A stretch of 64,000 bases of DNA from Bacteroidota bacterium. GTDB taxonomy: Bacteria > Bacteroidota > Bacteroidia > AKYH767-A > OLB10. The notes under the pieces were generated by a model. That model ran no database searches and had not been told where the DNA came from. It saw nothing but the letters and a program-made list of their open reading frames with translations. The position numbers were made by a program, and so were the translations under genes. The DNA is taken from NCBI GenBank assembly GCA_016721435.1, contig JADKIC010000028.1:4524-68523 (forward strand), written 5' to 3'. Below, in pieces: positions 22,143 through 33,500 of the stretch; position 1 is the stretch's first letter, and each line of letters opens with the position of its first letter.

Positions 22143-22700
22143 GTGCAAACCACACCTCCATTTACTATCATTAGAAAAACGGTCTTTCTGCTGTTTGCTA
22201 TGATAATTTTATGTGGAGCCGGAATACCTTTTCAAAACAATAGTACTTCCGATGAAAATACACTCAAGGCTCTGTTTATCTACAATTTCACCAAACATAT
22301 TGAATGGCCTTTGAATATGCAACAACATTCAAAATTTACCATTAGCATTATTGGTAATTCGCCTGTCAAGGAAAAATTGGAAGAAATTATGAAGGGTCGC
22401 AAAGTATTTGACAAAACAGTAGAAATAAAAGTGATTCATGATTTATCTGAAATAACAACCAGCCATATTCTTTTTATTCCTGCAAGCAACAGTGACAAAA
22501 TAAATAAAATTGCAGACCAGTATTCTGATAAAGGAATACTCATAATTTCTGAGAGCAAAGGAATGATTGGCAAAGGATCCGGAATTAATATCATTGAAAA
22601 AGATAATCATTTAAAATTTGAACTTAACAACTCCGCTTTAAAAAAGCAGGGGCTTAAGGTTTCAAACCACCTTATTAATCTTGCAAACAACAGCCGCTAA
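22143..22700 (+). CDS. YfiR-like (DUF4154) periplasmic protein
   Basis: A 185-residue secreted protein. An N-terminal hydrophobic segment (TVFLLFAMIILCGAG) is followed by the YfiR signature ALFIYNFTKHIEWP (~residues 42-55), and it ends with the family's GSGINIIEKDNHLKF...LKKQGLKVSNHLINLA pattern. In Pseudomonas, YfiR is the periplasmic repressor of a diguanylate cyclase. Here no GGDEF protein is present, and the gene lies between a TonB-type receptor (15 bases upstream) and a hybrid histidine kinase (6 bases downstream). The kinase is therefore the likely partner. The start is uncertain: the frame opens at a GTG (22143), and an internal ATG within the hydrophobic segment would cut into the signal. 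Confidence 0.86.
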   Translation: MQTTPPFTIIRKTVFLLFAMIILCGAGIPFQNNSTSDENTLKALFIYNFTKHIEWPLNMQQHSKFTISIIGNSPVKEKLEEIMKGRKVFDKTVEIKVIHDLSEITTSHILFIPASNSDKINKIADQYSDKGILIISESKGMIGKGSGINIIEKDNHLKFELNNSALKKQGLKVSNHLINLANNSR

Positions 22701-22706
22701 ACAACT

Positions 22707-25700
22707 ATGAAACAGCCAAAGTCTTTTAAAAAAATTGACAAGAAAATTTACATTGTATTTTTCGTGGTCATTGCTATTGCTATTGTAAATGCAGTGTTCA
22801 GCACGTACACCATAAGAAAAGCCACAACATAACGAGTGAACTGGTCAACAATACCAATCCCTCCCTGAACTCCATATCACGTTTCAATCTTCTTGTTACG
22901 CGTTCGAGAATGCTGGCCACGAACTGGGTATACCTGCCAAACAATCAGGATGACAAAGACAGTTTAAAACAACTAAACAACTACTCCTATATTGAATTGA
23001 GAGGGCGATTGAAAGGACTCATGACCCATTGGCAAGACACTGCCCATGCTGCAAAAATGGATCGGATTTTTAAGGAATACGATATTCTGACTGGTTATCA
23101 TTCTCAAATCATGCGACAACTGATCACTTTTGAGGACTATCAGGATCCGGTAAAAAGATTTGCTGCAGAAGAAATTCTGGAAAGAGAAATAATCCCCCGG
23201 TCAGAAGTAATTACTGAAGAATTAAAAGAGATTCTCGCTGCACGGTCCGGTTTGGCAGCGAAACAGCAAGATCAAATGTTGTACAGTTTCAACACGCTCA
23301 TGGTGATCGTGCTTGGAATTGCGCTTTTGATTATCTGCTCCATTTATTTTGCCGGCTTTGTAATTAGCCGTTCAATCATTTTTCCAATCCTACAGGTACG
23401 CAGTATAATTATGCAAATGGGCAAAGGAGAATTACCTGAGCTCAAATGAAATTTCCTTCCAATGCTGTAGGTGAAATGATGCAGGCTTTACGGTTTATGG
23501 TAGATGGTTTCCGTCACACGTCAACCTTTGTGGAAGAAATCGGTAAAGGCAACTTTGATCAGCCCTACAAGCCACTCAGCTCAAATGATGTTCAGGGCCA
23601 CGCGCTCCTGCACATGCGCAACCAATTGAAGGAAGCTTCAGAAATAGAAATGCGTAGGGCTTGGATGGCGGAAGGGCTTGCGGAACTGAATGAAATCATG
23701 CGCGCCGGTACCAGTGATTTTAATGAACTATTAGATAAAATTATTGAAAACATTGTTGATCGGCTGGAAGTGCAACAGGCTGCCATTTTCTTACTTCATA
23801 ATGATGATTTAAATGATCTGCATATTCAGCTTGGCTCTTACTTTTGCACTGAATAATAAAATCATCAATAGTAAACGGTATGAACTAAAAGAAGGTCTGA
23901 TAGGACAGGCGATCGCTTCCAATAAAACCATCTGTCTCGATGAGGTGCATGATCCGTACTTCACAATTGATACAGGCATTACTGAATCCGCAACTTGCAA
24001 TATCATTATCATACCACCACTCGCTACAAGTGGAAAAGGGTCGGTGCCATTGAAATAGCTTCTGTCAAACCCTTTACTTCAGTGAAAAAGAGCTATTGGA
24101 GAAGATGGCGGAACCGATAGCAGCAAGTTTGTTCAGTTTGAGAGCCAATCTTATCACCAGCCAACTTCTTGAAGAATCGCGTAAACAGGCTGAAGAGCTG
24201 GTTTATCAGGAACAGGAATTACGAAAATTAATGCTGAACTGACAAAACAATCACAACTCCTTCGCCAGTCGGAGGAAGAACTGAAGTCACAACAAGAAGA
24301 ATTAAAACAGGTGAACAACCAGCTGCAGGAAAAGGCACAATTATTACAACAGCAAAATGTGGAGATAGAAGATGCAAGGCTGAGTCTTGTGTTTAAAGCA
24401 GAACAGCTAGAGCAAAGTAATAAATACAAGTCGGCATTTTTGGCAAATATGAGTCATGAATTGCGAACACCGTTAAACAGCATTCTTATTCTCGCCAAAT
24501 TACTGTCTGATAATAAAAAGAAAAATCTGGATGAGAAACAAATAGAACATGCTCAAATTATTCACAAATCCGGAAACGATCTACTCAATCTCATCAATGA
24601 TATCCTTGACCTTTCAAAAATTGAAGCGGGTAAAATAGAATTTGAGAATGAAAAGCTGGTATTAAAAAATCTTGCTACAGATATTCATTTGCTCTTTAGA
24701 GATTATGCGGAAGACAAGCGGATCAATTTCAATGTTTCAGAAACGGATGAAAAGCTTTGTGTTTACACTGACAGGGTCAGATTAGAACAAGTGGTGAAAA
24801 ACCTTCTTTCTAATGCGTTTAAATTCACTCCCGAAAACGGCACTGTTGATTTCAAAATTGATTACGCACCTACCGATACGATATTTAAAGAAAAAACTTT
24901 GCTTCAATCGGATAAGGTAATCAGCATCTCCGTTAAAGATTCAGGGATAGGAATTCCTGAAGATAAGCAAAAGCAGGTTTTTGAAGCTTTTCAGCAAGCG
25001 GATGGGTCAACAAGCAGAAGGTTTGGTGGAACCGGATTAGGATTAGCCATCTGTCGTGAACTTGTCAACCTGATGGGTGGTGAAATCACGCTTGAAAGCC
25101 TAGAAGGTTCGGGCAGTAAATTCAGCATCTTCCTCCCTGAAGCTGACAATGAAAACCCTCAGAATTCTATCGAAATGCATTCAAATGCTTCTCTTATAAA
25201 TGACTCAGGAACAGCAGTTGAATCCATTGCAAAAGATAATAATCTATACAATGAAGATGAAATACGTGATGACCGCAATAATCTACAACCGGGTGATAAA
25301 ACAATATTGATCATTGAAGACGATTATGTTTTTGCACGCATGTTTATGAATCAATGTCATCGATTCAATTATAAAGCCGTCATTGCGCTCCAGGGCGAAC
25401 AGGGACTCACTTATGCACAACGCTATAAACCCTTTGCCATCATTCTTGATTTAAGACTACCGGTAATGGATGGATGGACTGTCCTCAAGAGTCTCAAGGA
25501 AAATGAACAGTTAAAGCATATTCCTGTTCACATTATTTCGTCGGTAGATAAGCGCCAGCTGGGACTGGATATGGGCGCAAGCAGCTATTTGAGTAAGCCG
25601 GCAGGTAAACAAGAAATGGAAGATCTTATTATCGGCATTGATCCTTTAATAAAACCTGTTAAAAAATTACTCTTCTTAGGTGAGAAGAACGATGAGATTC

Positions 25701-26434
25701 AGAAAATCATCAGAAAATTAAAGGAAAAAGAAAAAGAAGTTGAAATTAAAAATGCCATATCTATTGAAGAATGTGCAGAACTGGCAAAAAACAATTATTA
25801 TTCGGGATTCATCATCGGAACAGGAGTCACTGATTCCAACTGGCTGGATAAAACCAAACATCTTGAAAGTTTGAAAAACATACCCACCCTTGTTTTTGAA
25901 AATGATGACACATCCCTATTTGATGAAGTGGAAGCATTAGTAACCTTGGATCCGATTAAAGAAAAAGAAAAACTACTCGACAATGCAAAGTCGTTTCTCC
26001 ATCAGGTAGAAAATGGCAGCATCAAATATTCCGAGGTAAAAGAGCGGATGGAAAATATGCTTCTGGGAAAAGTTGTGCTGATTGCCGATGATGATATGCG
26101 AAACATCTATTCCCTAACTAATATTCTGGAACAAGAAGGTATTCAGGTACTATGCGCTTATGACGGTCTGCAAGCGATAGCACTTTTAAAGGAAAACAAA
26201 AATATTGATATGGTACTCATGGATATCATGATGCCAAATATGAATGGCTATGAAGCGACGATGGAAATACGCAAAAATCCGGAATGGGAACATTTGCCGG
26301 TGATTGCTGTCACTGCAAAAGCCATGACAGGAGATCGGGAAAAATGCATGGAATCCGGTGCATCTGATTATCTGACTAAGCCCATACAGGTGGATCAATT
26401 GATCTCGTTGATGAAAGTTTGGTTGTATAAATAA
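22707..26434 (+). CDS. Hybrid sensor histidine kinase: periplasmic sensor, HAMP, GAF, HisKA, HATPase, three receivers (frameshifts in the N-terminal half)
   Basis: Inner-membrane sensor kinase of ~1240 residues after repair. It has transmembrane helix 1 (IYIVFFVVIAIAIVNAVF), a helical periplasmic sensor of ~155 residues, and helix 2 (LMVIVLGIALLIICSIYF). HAMP (~23370-23600), a GAF domain and a Gln/Glu-rich coiled coil follow. HisKA has SHELRTPLN with the phosphate-accepting His at 24455-24457. The HATPase has the N box NLLSNAFKF, G1 DSGIGIP and G2 GTGLGLA. Receiver 1 has Asp 25448-25450 in ILDLRLPVMDG. Receiver 2 is degenerate (its acceptor position reads FIIGTG). Receiver 3 has Asp 26222-26224 in VLMDIMMPNMNG. 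Frame breaks near 22820, 23440, 23845, 24050-24090 and 24230 all restore conserved sequence. No Hpt domain is present here. Confidence 0.9.
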
Positions 26435-26481
26435 CTCTGTATTTTAATGGAAAGAAAATTATATAAGCTGGTTTGCTTAAA

Positions 26482-27125
26482 ATGGAACAAGAAAGGTTAA
26501 CAATGCTTCTAACTAATTTTCAGAATAAGCTTGAATCATTGAAAATCCCTTCGACAGCTGAATCTGAATTCGTTTGGAAAACCAGACGATATAACTTCCT
26601 CCTAATACTAGTTATTCTGCACTAATTCATCAAAATGAAGACTTATATTTAGAACAATTTCAAAAACTAAAAGTACAAAGTTCCGTTCGGGAGAACGATT
26701 ATATGAATAATAAAATCAGAATATTATTAGTTGATGACAGACCGGAAAATTTGCTTACGCTTGAAAGCATACTTGCAGAAGACCACCGCCACTTTCTTTC
26801 AGCGACCAGTGGTGCAGAAGCACTTTTAATGACAGAACTGGAAGATTTCGATCTGATTCTTTTGGATTATCGATTGGATGATATGAATGGAATAGATGTA
26901 GCAAAAGCACTGCGATTAAAGCCTAAAACTTCCCATATTCCCATATTACTCGTTACTGCATTATCGAAAAGAGAAAGTCCGCACCTGGAAGATTTTGAAG
27001 CCGGGACTATTGAGATCATTTACAAACCGCTAGACATTGAATTAACACGAAATAAAACCAGGTTCTACGAAGAAAAATCCTTATCCCGAAAGAATGAAAT
27101 GGTGTTTAAGAACCAGATGAAATAA
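26482..27125 (+). CDS. Response regulator receiver protein with an uncertain N-terminal extension
   Basis: The receiver domain is clear from the ATG at 26703. It has the acidic pair in LLVDDRPENLLTLES, the acceptor Asp in LILLDYRLDDMNG, the Thr in LLVTALSKRE and the Lys in IYKPLDIEL, and no output domain (140 residues). Upstream, the region 26482-26702 also reads as coding. It begins MEQERLTMLLTNFQNKLES and, after one missing base near 26595, continues LPPNTSYSALIHQNEDLYLE directly into the receiver frame with no stop. Either the protein is ~214 residues with a helical extension, or a small separate reading frame precedes it. It lies downstream of the hybrid kinase and probably receives phosphate from it. 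No clear match is known to me for the extension. Confidence 0.72.
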
Positions 27126-27155
27126 GTTTTAAACCTTATCTGTCAAGATATTACG

Positions 27156-27187
27156 GCCTTCCTGTTCATCTGGAAGGCTTTTTTTTT
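27156..27187 (+). terminator. Rho-independent terminator ending the signalling block
   Basis: Stem GCCTTCC (27156-27162) pairs with GGAAGGC (27172-27178), with a 9-nt loop, followed by nine T residues. It closes the receptor-YfiR-kinase-regulator block before the secreted deiminase gene. Confidence 0.88.
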
Positions 27188-27215
27188 ACTTTTATAGTGA
27201 ACTGTGAAACATGCT

Positions 27216-28965
27216 ATGAAAAAATATCTTTTAATCTTTCTACTCTTAACGACCATCATTGGAAACCTTCATGCTCAGGAAGATCACTTTCTGTCTCCGG
27301 CTGAGAGAACTTTATTGCCGGATATATGTCCACGCGCTCCGTTGAATCCACTGCTGCCGTTACCCCTCCTCCAGTCCGGTGAGGACCATTGCGGAATGGG
27401 AAGAATTACAGGCATTAGTAGTAGGATGGAAATCTTATCCAACTATTTTAAGACAGATAGTAGCTGCGGCTAAGGTCGAAACGAGGGTAATAATTGTCTA
27501 CACTACACCTGATAATCCTGCATCACTAACGAGCTATCTTGCTTCCGGAGGTGTGGACACCATTAACGTCACTTTTCTCGCGGCTCCTGTGAACTCTGTT
27601 TGGGCACGTGACTATGGACCCTGGAGTGCATACACGAACGATGTTGACTCTCTTATTACCATTGACTGGATTTACAACCGCCCTCGCCCTTCGGATGATG
27701 CTGTTCCTGTTGCCGTCTCTAATTACATTGGCACTCCACTCTATCAAACTACAACTGCACCATGGAATCTTGTTCATACAGGTGGTAATTTCATGACAGA
27801 TGGATTCGGTACCGGGTTTTCATCAGAGTTGGTGCTGGAAGAAAACTCCAGTGCCGGTGGATTTGGAATAAACCATACTCCCGCAGAAGTAGATACGATC
27901 ATGAAGCAATTCATGGGGATCAATCGTTACATTATTATGGATAAGCTTCCCTATGATGTGATTCATCATATTGATATGCATATGAAATTGCTCGATGAAG
28001 AAACCTTGCTGGTAGGTGAATATCCACCCGGAGTGGCGGATGGACCACAGATCGAAGCGAATCTTCAATTTGTACTAGCTAATTACAACTCGGTCTATGG
28101 TACACCATATAAAGTGATTCGGATACCTATGCCGGATGACAACAATCTTTATCCTAATAATGGCGGGGATTATTTCACGTATACGAACTCCTCCTTTATT
28201 AATAAAACTGTTATCCTTCCTGTTTACGGCATTTCCGAAGACTCAACAGCGGTAAGGATTTACGAAGAAAGTCTTCCGGGATATACTATTGTACCCATTA
28301 ATTGCATCTCCATGATCGGTGCATTGGGGGCTTTACATTGTATTACTAAGGAAGTGGGCACGAACGACCCGCTGTTGATCAGCCATCAGGCACTACCAAA
28401 TACTACGGATACGCTTAACAGTTATACCGTTTCCGCGCGTATTCAGCATCGCAGCGGAATCGCAACCGCTACACTTTTCTGGCGTACCGACACGCTTCAG
28501 CCCTGGCAATCTATGAGCATGAATCCCGCGGGCACTTTCATTTGGGATGGCGCAATTCCGGCACAGGCAGTTGGAACTAAAGTATACTATTATATTGGCG
28601 CGACAGCTGTAAGTGGTAAATCACAAGTACGACCATTGCCTGCTCCTTCGGGTTACTGGAGATTTGAAGTGACGGGCACTACCTCCCTGTCAGAAAACAA
28701 TAGTTCCGGAATGAAGATCGATGTGTTTCCAAATCCTTGTCGGGGTATCACATGTGTTTCTATTGAAAACAAACTTTCACTATCGGCTGATATAATGCTA
28801 TACGATGCAACCGGAAGAATGGTGCAGCCCATTTCAACAGGTGTATTAAAAATGGAAAGTAATAAATTCTTCTTCGATGCATCTCCACTTTCTGCCGGGG
28901 TTTATTTCATTCGCATACAGACGGATCAAACATTGGATTACAGAAAAATAGTTGTTCAACACTAA
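27216..28965 (+). CDS. Secreted Porphyromonas-type peptidylarginine deiminase with T9SS signal (one frameshift)
   Basis: Guanidino-modifying hydrolase of the PAD/agmatine deiminase family, ~583 residues. A signal peptide (MKKYLLIFLLLTTIIGNLHA) is followed by VRTIAEWEE, WARDYGPW with the first catalytic Asp, IYNRPRPSDD, TGGNFMTDGFG, HIDMHMK with the His/Asp pair, YTNSSF, and LGALHCITKEV with the nucleophile Cys at 28339-28341. An Ig-like domain (YTVSARIQHRSG..) and a T9SS type A C-terminal domain (FPNPCRG..VYFIRIQ) complete it. This is the same domain order as P. gingivalis PPAD. The NRPRP motif corresponds, from memory, to the two arginines that bind the substrate carboxylate. The start ATG at 27216 is preferred over the GTG at 27204. 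One indel lies between about 27320 and 27385. Activity on C-terminal peptidyl-arginine is inferred. Confidence 0.88.
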
Positions 28966-28977
28966 CCAGCACAGGGA

Positions 28978-30465
28978 GTGATACATTATCTTCAGGAAAA
29001 ACCTCGTGTCTTTCTGGTCATCACTCTGGCACTAAATATTATTTTACATCTTCCATTCCTTCACCTCCCGCCGTGCAGTATTCATGTATGGAGGCAATGC
29101 AATACGTTGGCTGTAGCCCGGAATTTTCATGAGGAAGATGATAATATTTTAAAGCCCCGTGTTGACCGGAGATTTGACACAGACGGAGTAACCGGCATGC
29201 AATTTCCTGCGTATGAATGGATCCTTTCAAAAATATATTTCCTAACAGGAGAACATTATTATGTGCATCGATTATTTTCATTGCTCCTGACCACAGCGGG
29301 CCTCCTTGCCGCAGCCGGATTCTTTCGCTTACTGACCGGAAACGCTTTCTTTGGCGCCGTAGCCGCATGGGTCATCTGCTGGTCGCCCGAGTTATTTTAC
29401 CATGGTATAAACGCATTACCGGACATACTTGCCTTTTCTGCCGCATTTTCTGCACTCTATTTCACCTATAAATGGATCACCAAAGTTAATAATGCTTCAT
29501 TACTTCTGGCTTTTATATTTATTACTCTCGCCGGACTTGTTAAAATTCAATACGGACTTTTTGGTATATTCATGGCTGTTAGCCTCTTTAAAAAAAGCAG
29601 GAATCCTCTGGTATCATCTGCCTCAATCATGAAGCACTGGTTATTGCCGGGAATTCTTTCCCTTGCCATTATTTGCGGATGGTATATTTATGCAAACCGT
29701 CTGATTGATGCCTCCGGATTACAAGACTTTGTTATTAACATTCGTCCTGTGACAGATCCTGAAGTAATATTCGCAACCATACAGAGAAACATAATTAGTG
29801 ATTTTCCTGAACTGCTTCTAAACTACTCCAATTTTATTTTTTTCATTCTAGGCAGTATATTATTAATTAGTGCAACTTCAATAAAGCGATTTTATGCCTC
29901 TCCCTTTTTTGTTGCAGGTCTTGTTTTCTTAGTTTGGTATTTTATGATGCTGGAGCAAATGCGGGTTCATCAATACTATCTTCTCCCCGCATTATTAATC
30001 ACCACTTTCATCATTCTGAAAGGAATTCGCTTTTGCCTTGAACGTAAATATCATTTGGTGGCATGGGTTTTCATTCTTATCCAACCGGCACTGGCATCTA
30101 TCCGAATTATACCTGCACGTTGGATGAAAGCAGATTTAGGGATACCGGCACAATTTGCAGACAGTGAGAAATTGCAACAACTCATTGAAGTCGTCCCTGC
30201 AAACGATCTCGTCATCACCGGACCGGATAACTCAGGTTGCATCTGGTTGTACTTCCTACACAAGAAGGGGTTTTCCTTTGAAAACAGTAAAGAATTTTTC
30301 GAAAAAGAAAACAAAGGAACAACTGCATATAAAGAAGCCGTAAAGCGAGGTGGTCAATGGCTGTACATCAGAAAAGGAGAAATCATAGACCCATCTCATC
30401 CACCGTCAGGAGTTGAACTTCAAAAAAGTATCGGTGATTTTGAAATATACAAAGTCATCCAATAA
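28978..30465 (+). CDS. GT-C fold membrane glycosyltransferase (GT39/ArnT-like)
   Basis: Integral membrane protein of 495 residues with about ten to eleven hydrophobic helices in the N-terminal ~390 residues, and a soluble C-terminal tail. The layout resembles dolichyl-phosphate-mannose or ArnT-type transferases (GT39/GT83/PF13231), which use a polyprenyl-phosphate sugar. An acidic first periplasmic loop (NFHEEDDNIL) follows the first helix, as in GT-C enzymes, and is followed by FPAYEWILSKIYFLTGEHYYVHRL. The gene starts with GTG at 28978, 12 bases after the deiminase stop, so both may be one transcript. A role in cell-surface or T9SS cargo glycosylation is inferred only. Confidence 0.72.
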   Translation: MIHYLQEKPRVFLVITLALNIILHLPFLHLPPCSIHVWRQCNTLAVARNFHEEDDNILKPRVDRRFDTDGVTGMQFPAYEWILSKIYFLTGEHYYVHRLFSLLLTTAGLLAAAGFFRLLTGNAFFGAVAAWVICWSPELFYHGINALPDILAFSAAFSALYFTYKWITKVNNASLLLAFIFITLAGLVKIQYGLFGIFMAVSLFKKSRNPLVSSASIMKHWLLPGILSLAIICGWYIYANRLIDASGLQDFVINIRPVTDPEVIFATIQRNIISDFPELLLNYSNFIFFILGSILLISATSIKRFYASPFFVAGLVFLVWYFMMLEQMRVHQYYLLPALLITTFIILKGIRFCLERKYHLVAWVFILIQPALASIRIIPARWMKADLGIPAQFADSEKLQQLIEVVPANDLVITGPDNSGCIWLYFLHKKGFSFENSKEFFEKENKGTTAYKEAVKRGGQWLYIRKGEIIDPSHPPSGVELQKSIGDFEIYKVIQ

Positions 30466-30537
30466 GTACGTGCTTCACTCATACACCTAAGTGCAGGATG
30501 ATCTCCTACAATAAGCTGTATAACTTCTCCTCAATCA

Positions 30538-33500
30538 TCAAAGTTTTATAATTCGCTTTGCGGCAGATTGCTCCCCTGAAATAAATGTCAATATATACGC
30601 TCCTGCGGCCATTCCACTGATAGTATATTGATCCAAAGAAACTTTGTCCAATGAAATTTCTATATAACGACCTTGCATATCCGTACATTCAACCCGCACA
30701 TTTCCCGAAGCTACTCCGGTAAAATCAATATAGAAATTACCGGAAGAAGGGTTTGGATAAACCAATATATCCGTTAAACTGATATTGTCTTGTACCGATC
30801 CATCTCCGCGACAGGGCACAGTCACTATTGCTCCTGAAGATTCTTTCAAACAGCCAAACTTAGTGGTGATACCCACTTTATAATTACCTGCCGACTTCGC
30901 TGTGAAGAAGGAGCTTGTGGCATTGCTAATTTTATTCACCCCCTTCTTCCAGTAATAAGTATATCCGGATCCGGTATTGGCCTGCAAGGTAACACTATCA
31001 CCGGAACAAAATGAGAGCGGGCCGGAAGGTGTAATTACCGCTGACGGCTTGGATTTAACAGTCACCGCAAGAGCAGATGAAGTCGTCGAAGCACAGGCAT
31101 TCGTCACCACAACTGTATACGATCCTGTACTTACAGCACCATAAATCGAATCGGTGGCACCTGCTATATTGGAATTGTTCTTTTTCCATTGATAAGAGTA
31201 GCCAGTGGTAGAAGGAGCTTTCAATGTGAGCGTCTCTCCGCTACAAATTTGTGGATATCCATTCGATGTAATTGTAGCAACTGGTCCGGTAGATGAAGTT
31301 AACACCACCGGCGAACTGGTGGCCGAACATCCGCCTGAAGTCACTCTTACCGTATATGATCCCGCTATTGTTGCTGCATAAGAAGACTGAGTAGCCCCAC
31401 TAATGAAACTACCTTTATACCATTGATAGGTTGCACCTGCAACCGGTGTTGCATTTAATGTTAATGATAAAGGTGTACAAATTACCGTTGATGCAGGTGG
31501 TTGAATCGTTGCGACAGGTAAAGGATTCACAGTTAAAGAAACCGCATTACTAACTACTGAGCTACAGGCATTGGTAACCTGACAAGTATAGGAACCCTGA
31601 AGGGTGGCTCCATAAGAGGAGTTTATGGCACCACTGATAGCAGTTCCATTCCTACTCCATTGAAAAGAATAAACACCCGTCAATGAAGGGCTGCAACTCA
31701 CATTGGAGGTACTTCCGGTACAAATTGCTGCACTTTGAATAGATGCCACTGCAACTGGAATACCAATATTAATATTTATAGTATTGGTAAATTTACTTCC
31801 ACAGGCAGGGTTAGTCACATAACATTTATATACACCTGTTGTATTAGCTGTAAATGTTGCCGATGTTCCTGAACTCACCACCGTATTTCCGAGATACCAT
31901 GAATAAGAGATACCGGGACCGACAGGTGTTGCAGAAAGCTGGACTCCTCCCGCACAGCTGGAAGCGCCTCCCGGAGCAGATATCCCGGGCGCCGTTGTAT
32001 TAAGCGTTACTTGTAGGGGATCGGTGGTAAGAAATGTCATGCAATTATTATCATAGAAATTTACTTCATAGTAACCACTCTGCGTTGCGGTGAGTTGAGA
32101 AGATGTTGCTGCCAGAGGAGTGCCATTTAAATACCATTGATAAGGTCCGGAAGAAAATGAAGGAGCGTTCAGAGAAACGGATGACCCCACACCACATCCA
32201 TTGACTGAACCGGAATACTCAATTGAATTCCCTCCAAAAACACCACCCTGGTAAACAAAATAAGGAGATGACATACTTGTCCCACAAGCTGTTGTTACAC
32301 TACAGGTATAATCACCTGATGGATAAGGAGGATATAACATATTGCTTGTCCCGGTTGAATATAAATTATTGTCGACAAACCAACTGTATGTAGCTCCTGA
32401 ATAATTTTGCACCTCCATTGGACCAGGCGGAAATCCACAACTTCCGGATCCGGAAAAACAATTTCCGGAGAGACAAGAGATACTCACTGTAGGAGATACC
32501 GTTGTATTAATAACTACAGGTGCTGAAACGGTAGATCCGCATGTATTACTGGTTGTTACCGTATAAGAACCGGAAACAGTAGGGGAATAGGAATAAATAG
32601 TTGCACCTGATATGGGATTGCCATTCAGGTTCCATTGGTAGCCAAAGCCTGTTGCGGTTGTTAGATTCACAGATTGTCCGGACGCCGCGCAAAACGAAGT
32701 GGCCCCTGAAGCAGTTATTGCGGCAGTTGGCAGAGGTGTTACAGACACATAAACCATGGCTGTAGTGCGCATACCACTATTATTCCATAGTGTACAAAAA
32801 TAAGTTCCACCTGATGTAACTACAAGTGAATCGTTATTAATATTCATATAGGTAAGCTGGTTGGTGAGTGTCTTTCCCCAACTGTATCGGGTATAACCGG
32901 ATGGCACTTTGAGAATAACACTTCCTCCGGCACAGAAAGAAAGAGCTCCTGTGGCAGTAATGGAAGGTACAGCTGACGTATAGGCCACACCGTTAGAATC
33001 CAATTTGGATATATATATATCGGAATTATTTTCCCTTAAATTACTGCTTCCTGTAATCAGGAGCTTTGCCCCACTGATCACTCTTAATCGTACCGGCTCT
33101 GAAAAATTGGCATATGATTGTCCTCCCGGATACTGGTAATTTCTATAGAGTGTTTCAGTCCCTGCCTGATCAAACTTTTAAAACTATTCGTGTTCCCCCC
33201 TTCAGCTAGCAGCATTGACCATTTCCGATAAACAGTATTACCATTAGCATCTAATCGCAAATGAAAAGTGCTGGAATAATTACCGATCCCATCCCAGCCG
33301 AACCCGGTCATCACCAAATTCTGGTCAGTGAGTTCAGCGATTCCTTCAGCTGCAGGCACCGTACTATTTCCACCATTTAAATAAAGGTTGAATTTTCTGG
33401 TCCATAATGTATCCCCTGAAAGATTGAATTTCACTGCATACACATTGAACCCTGTAAAACTGGCCGTTCTTCCTGCAACCACCAAATTGCCATCTGTGGT

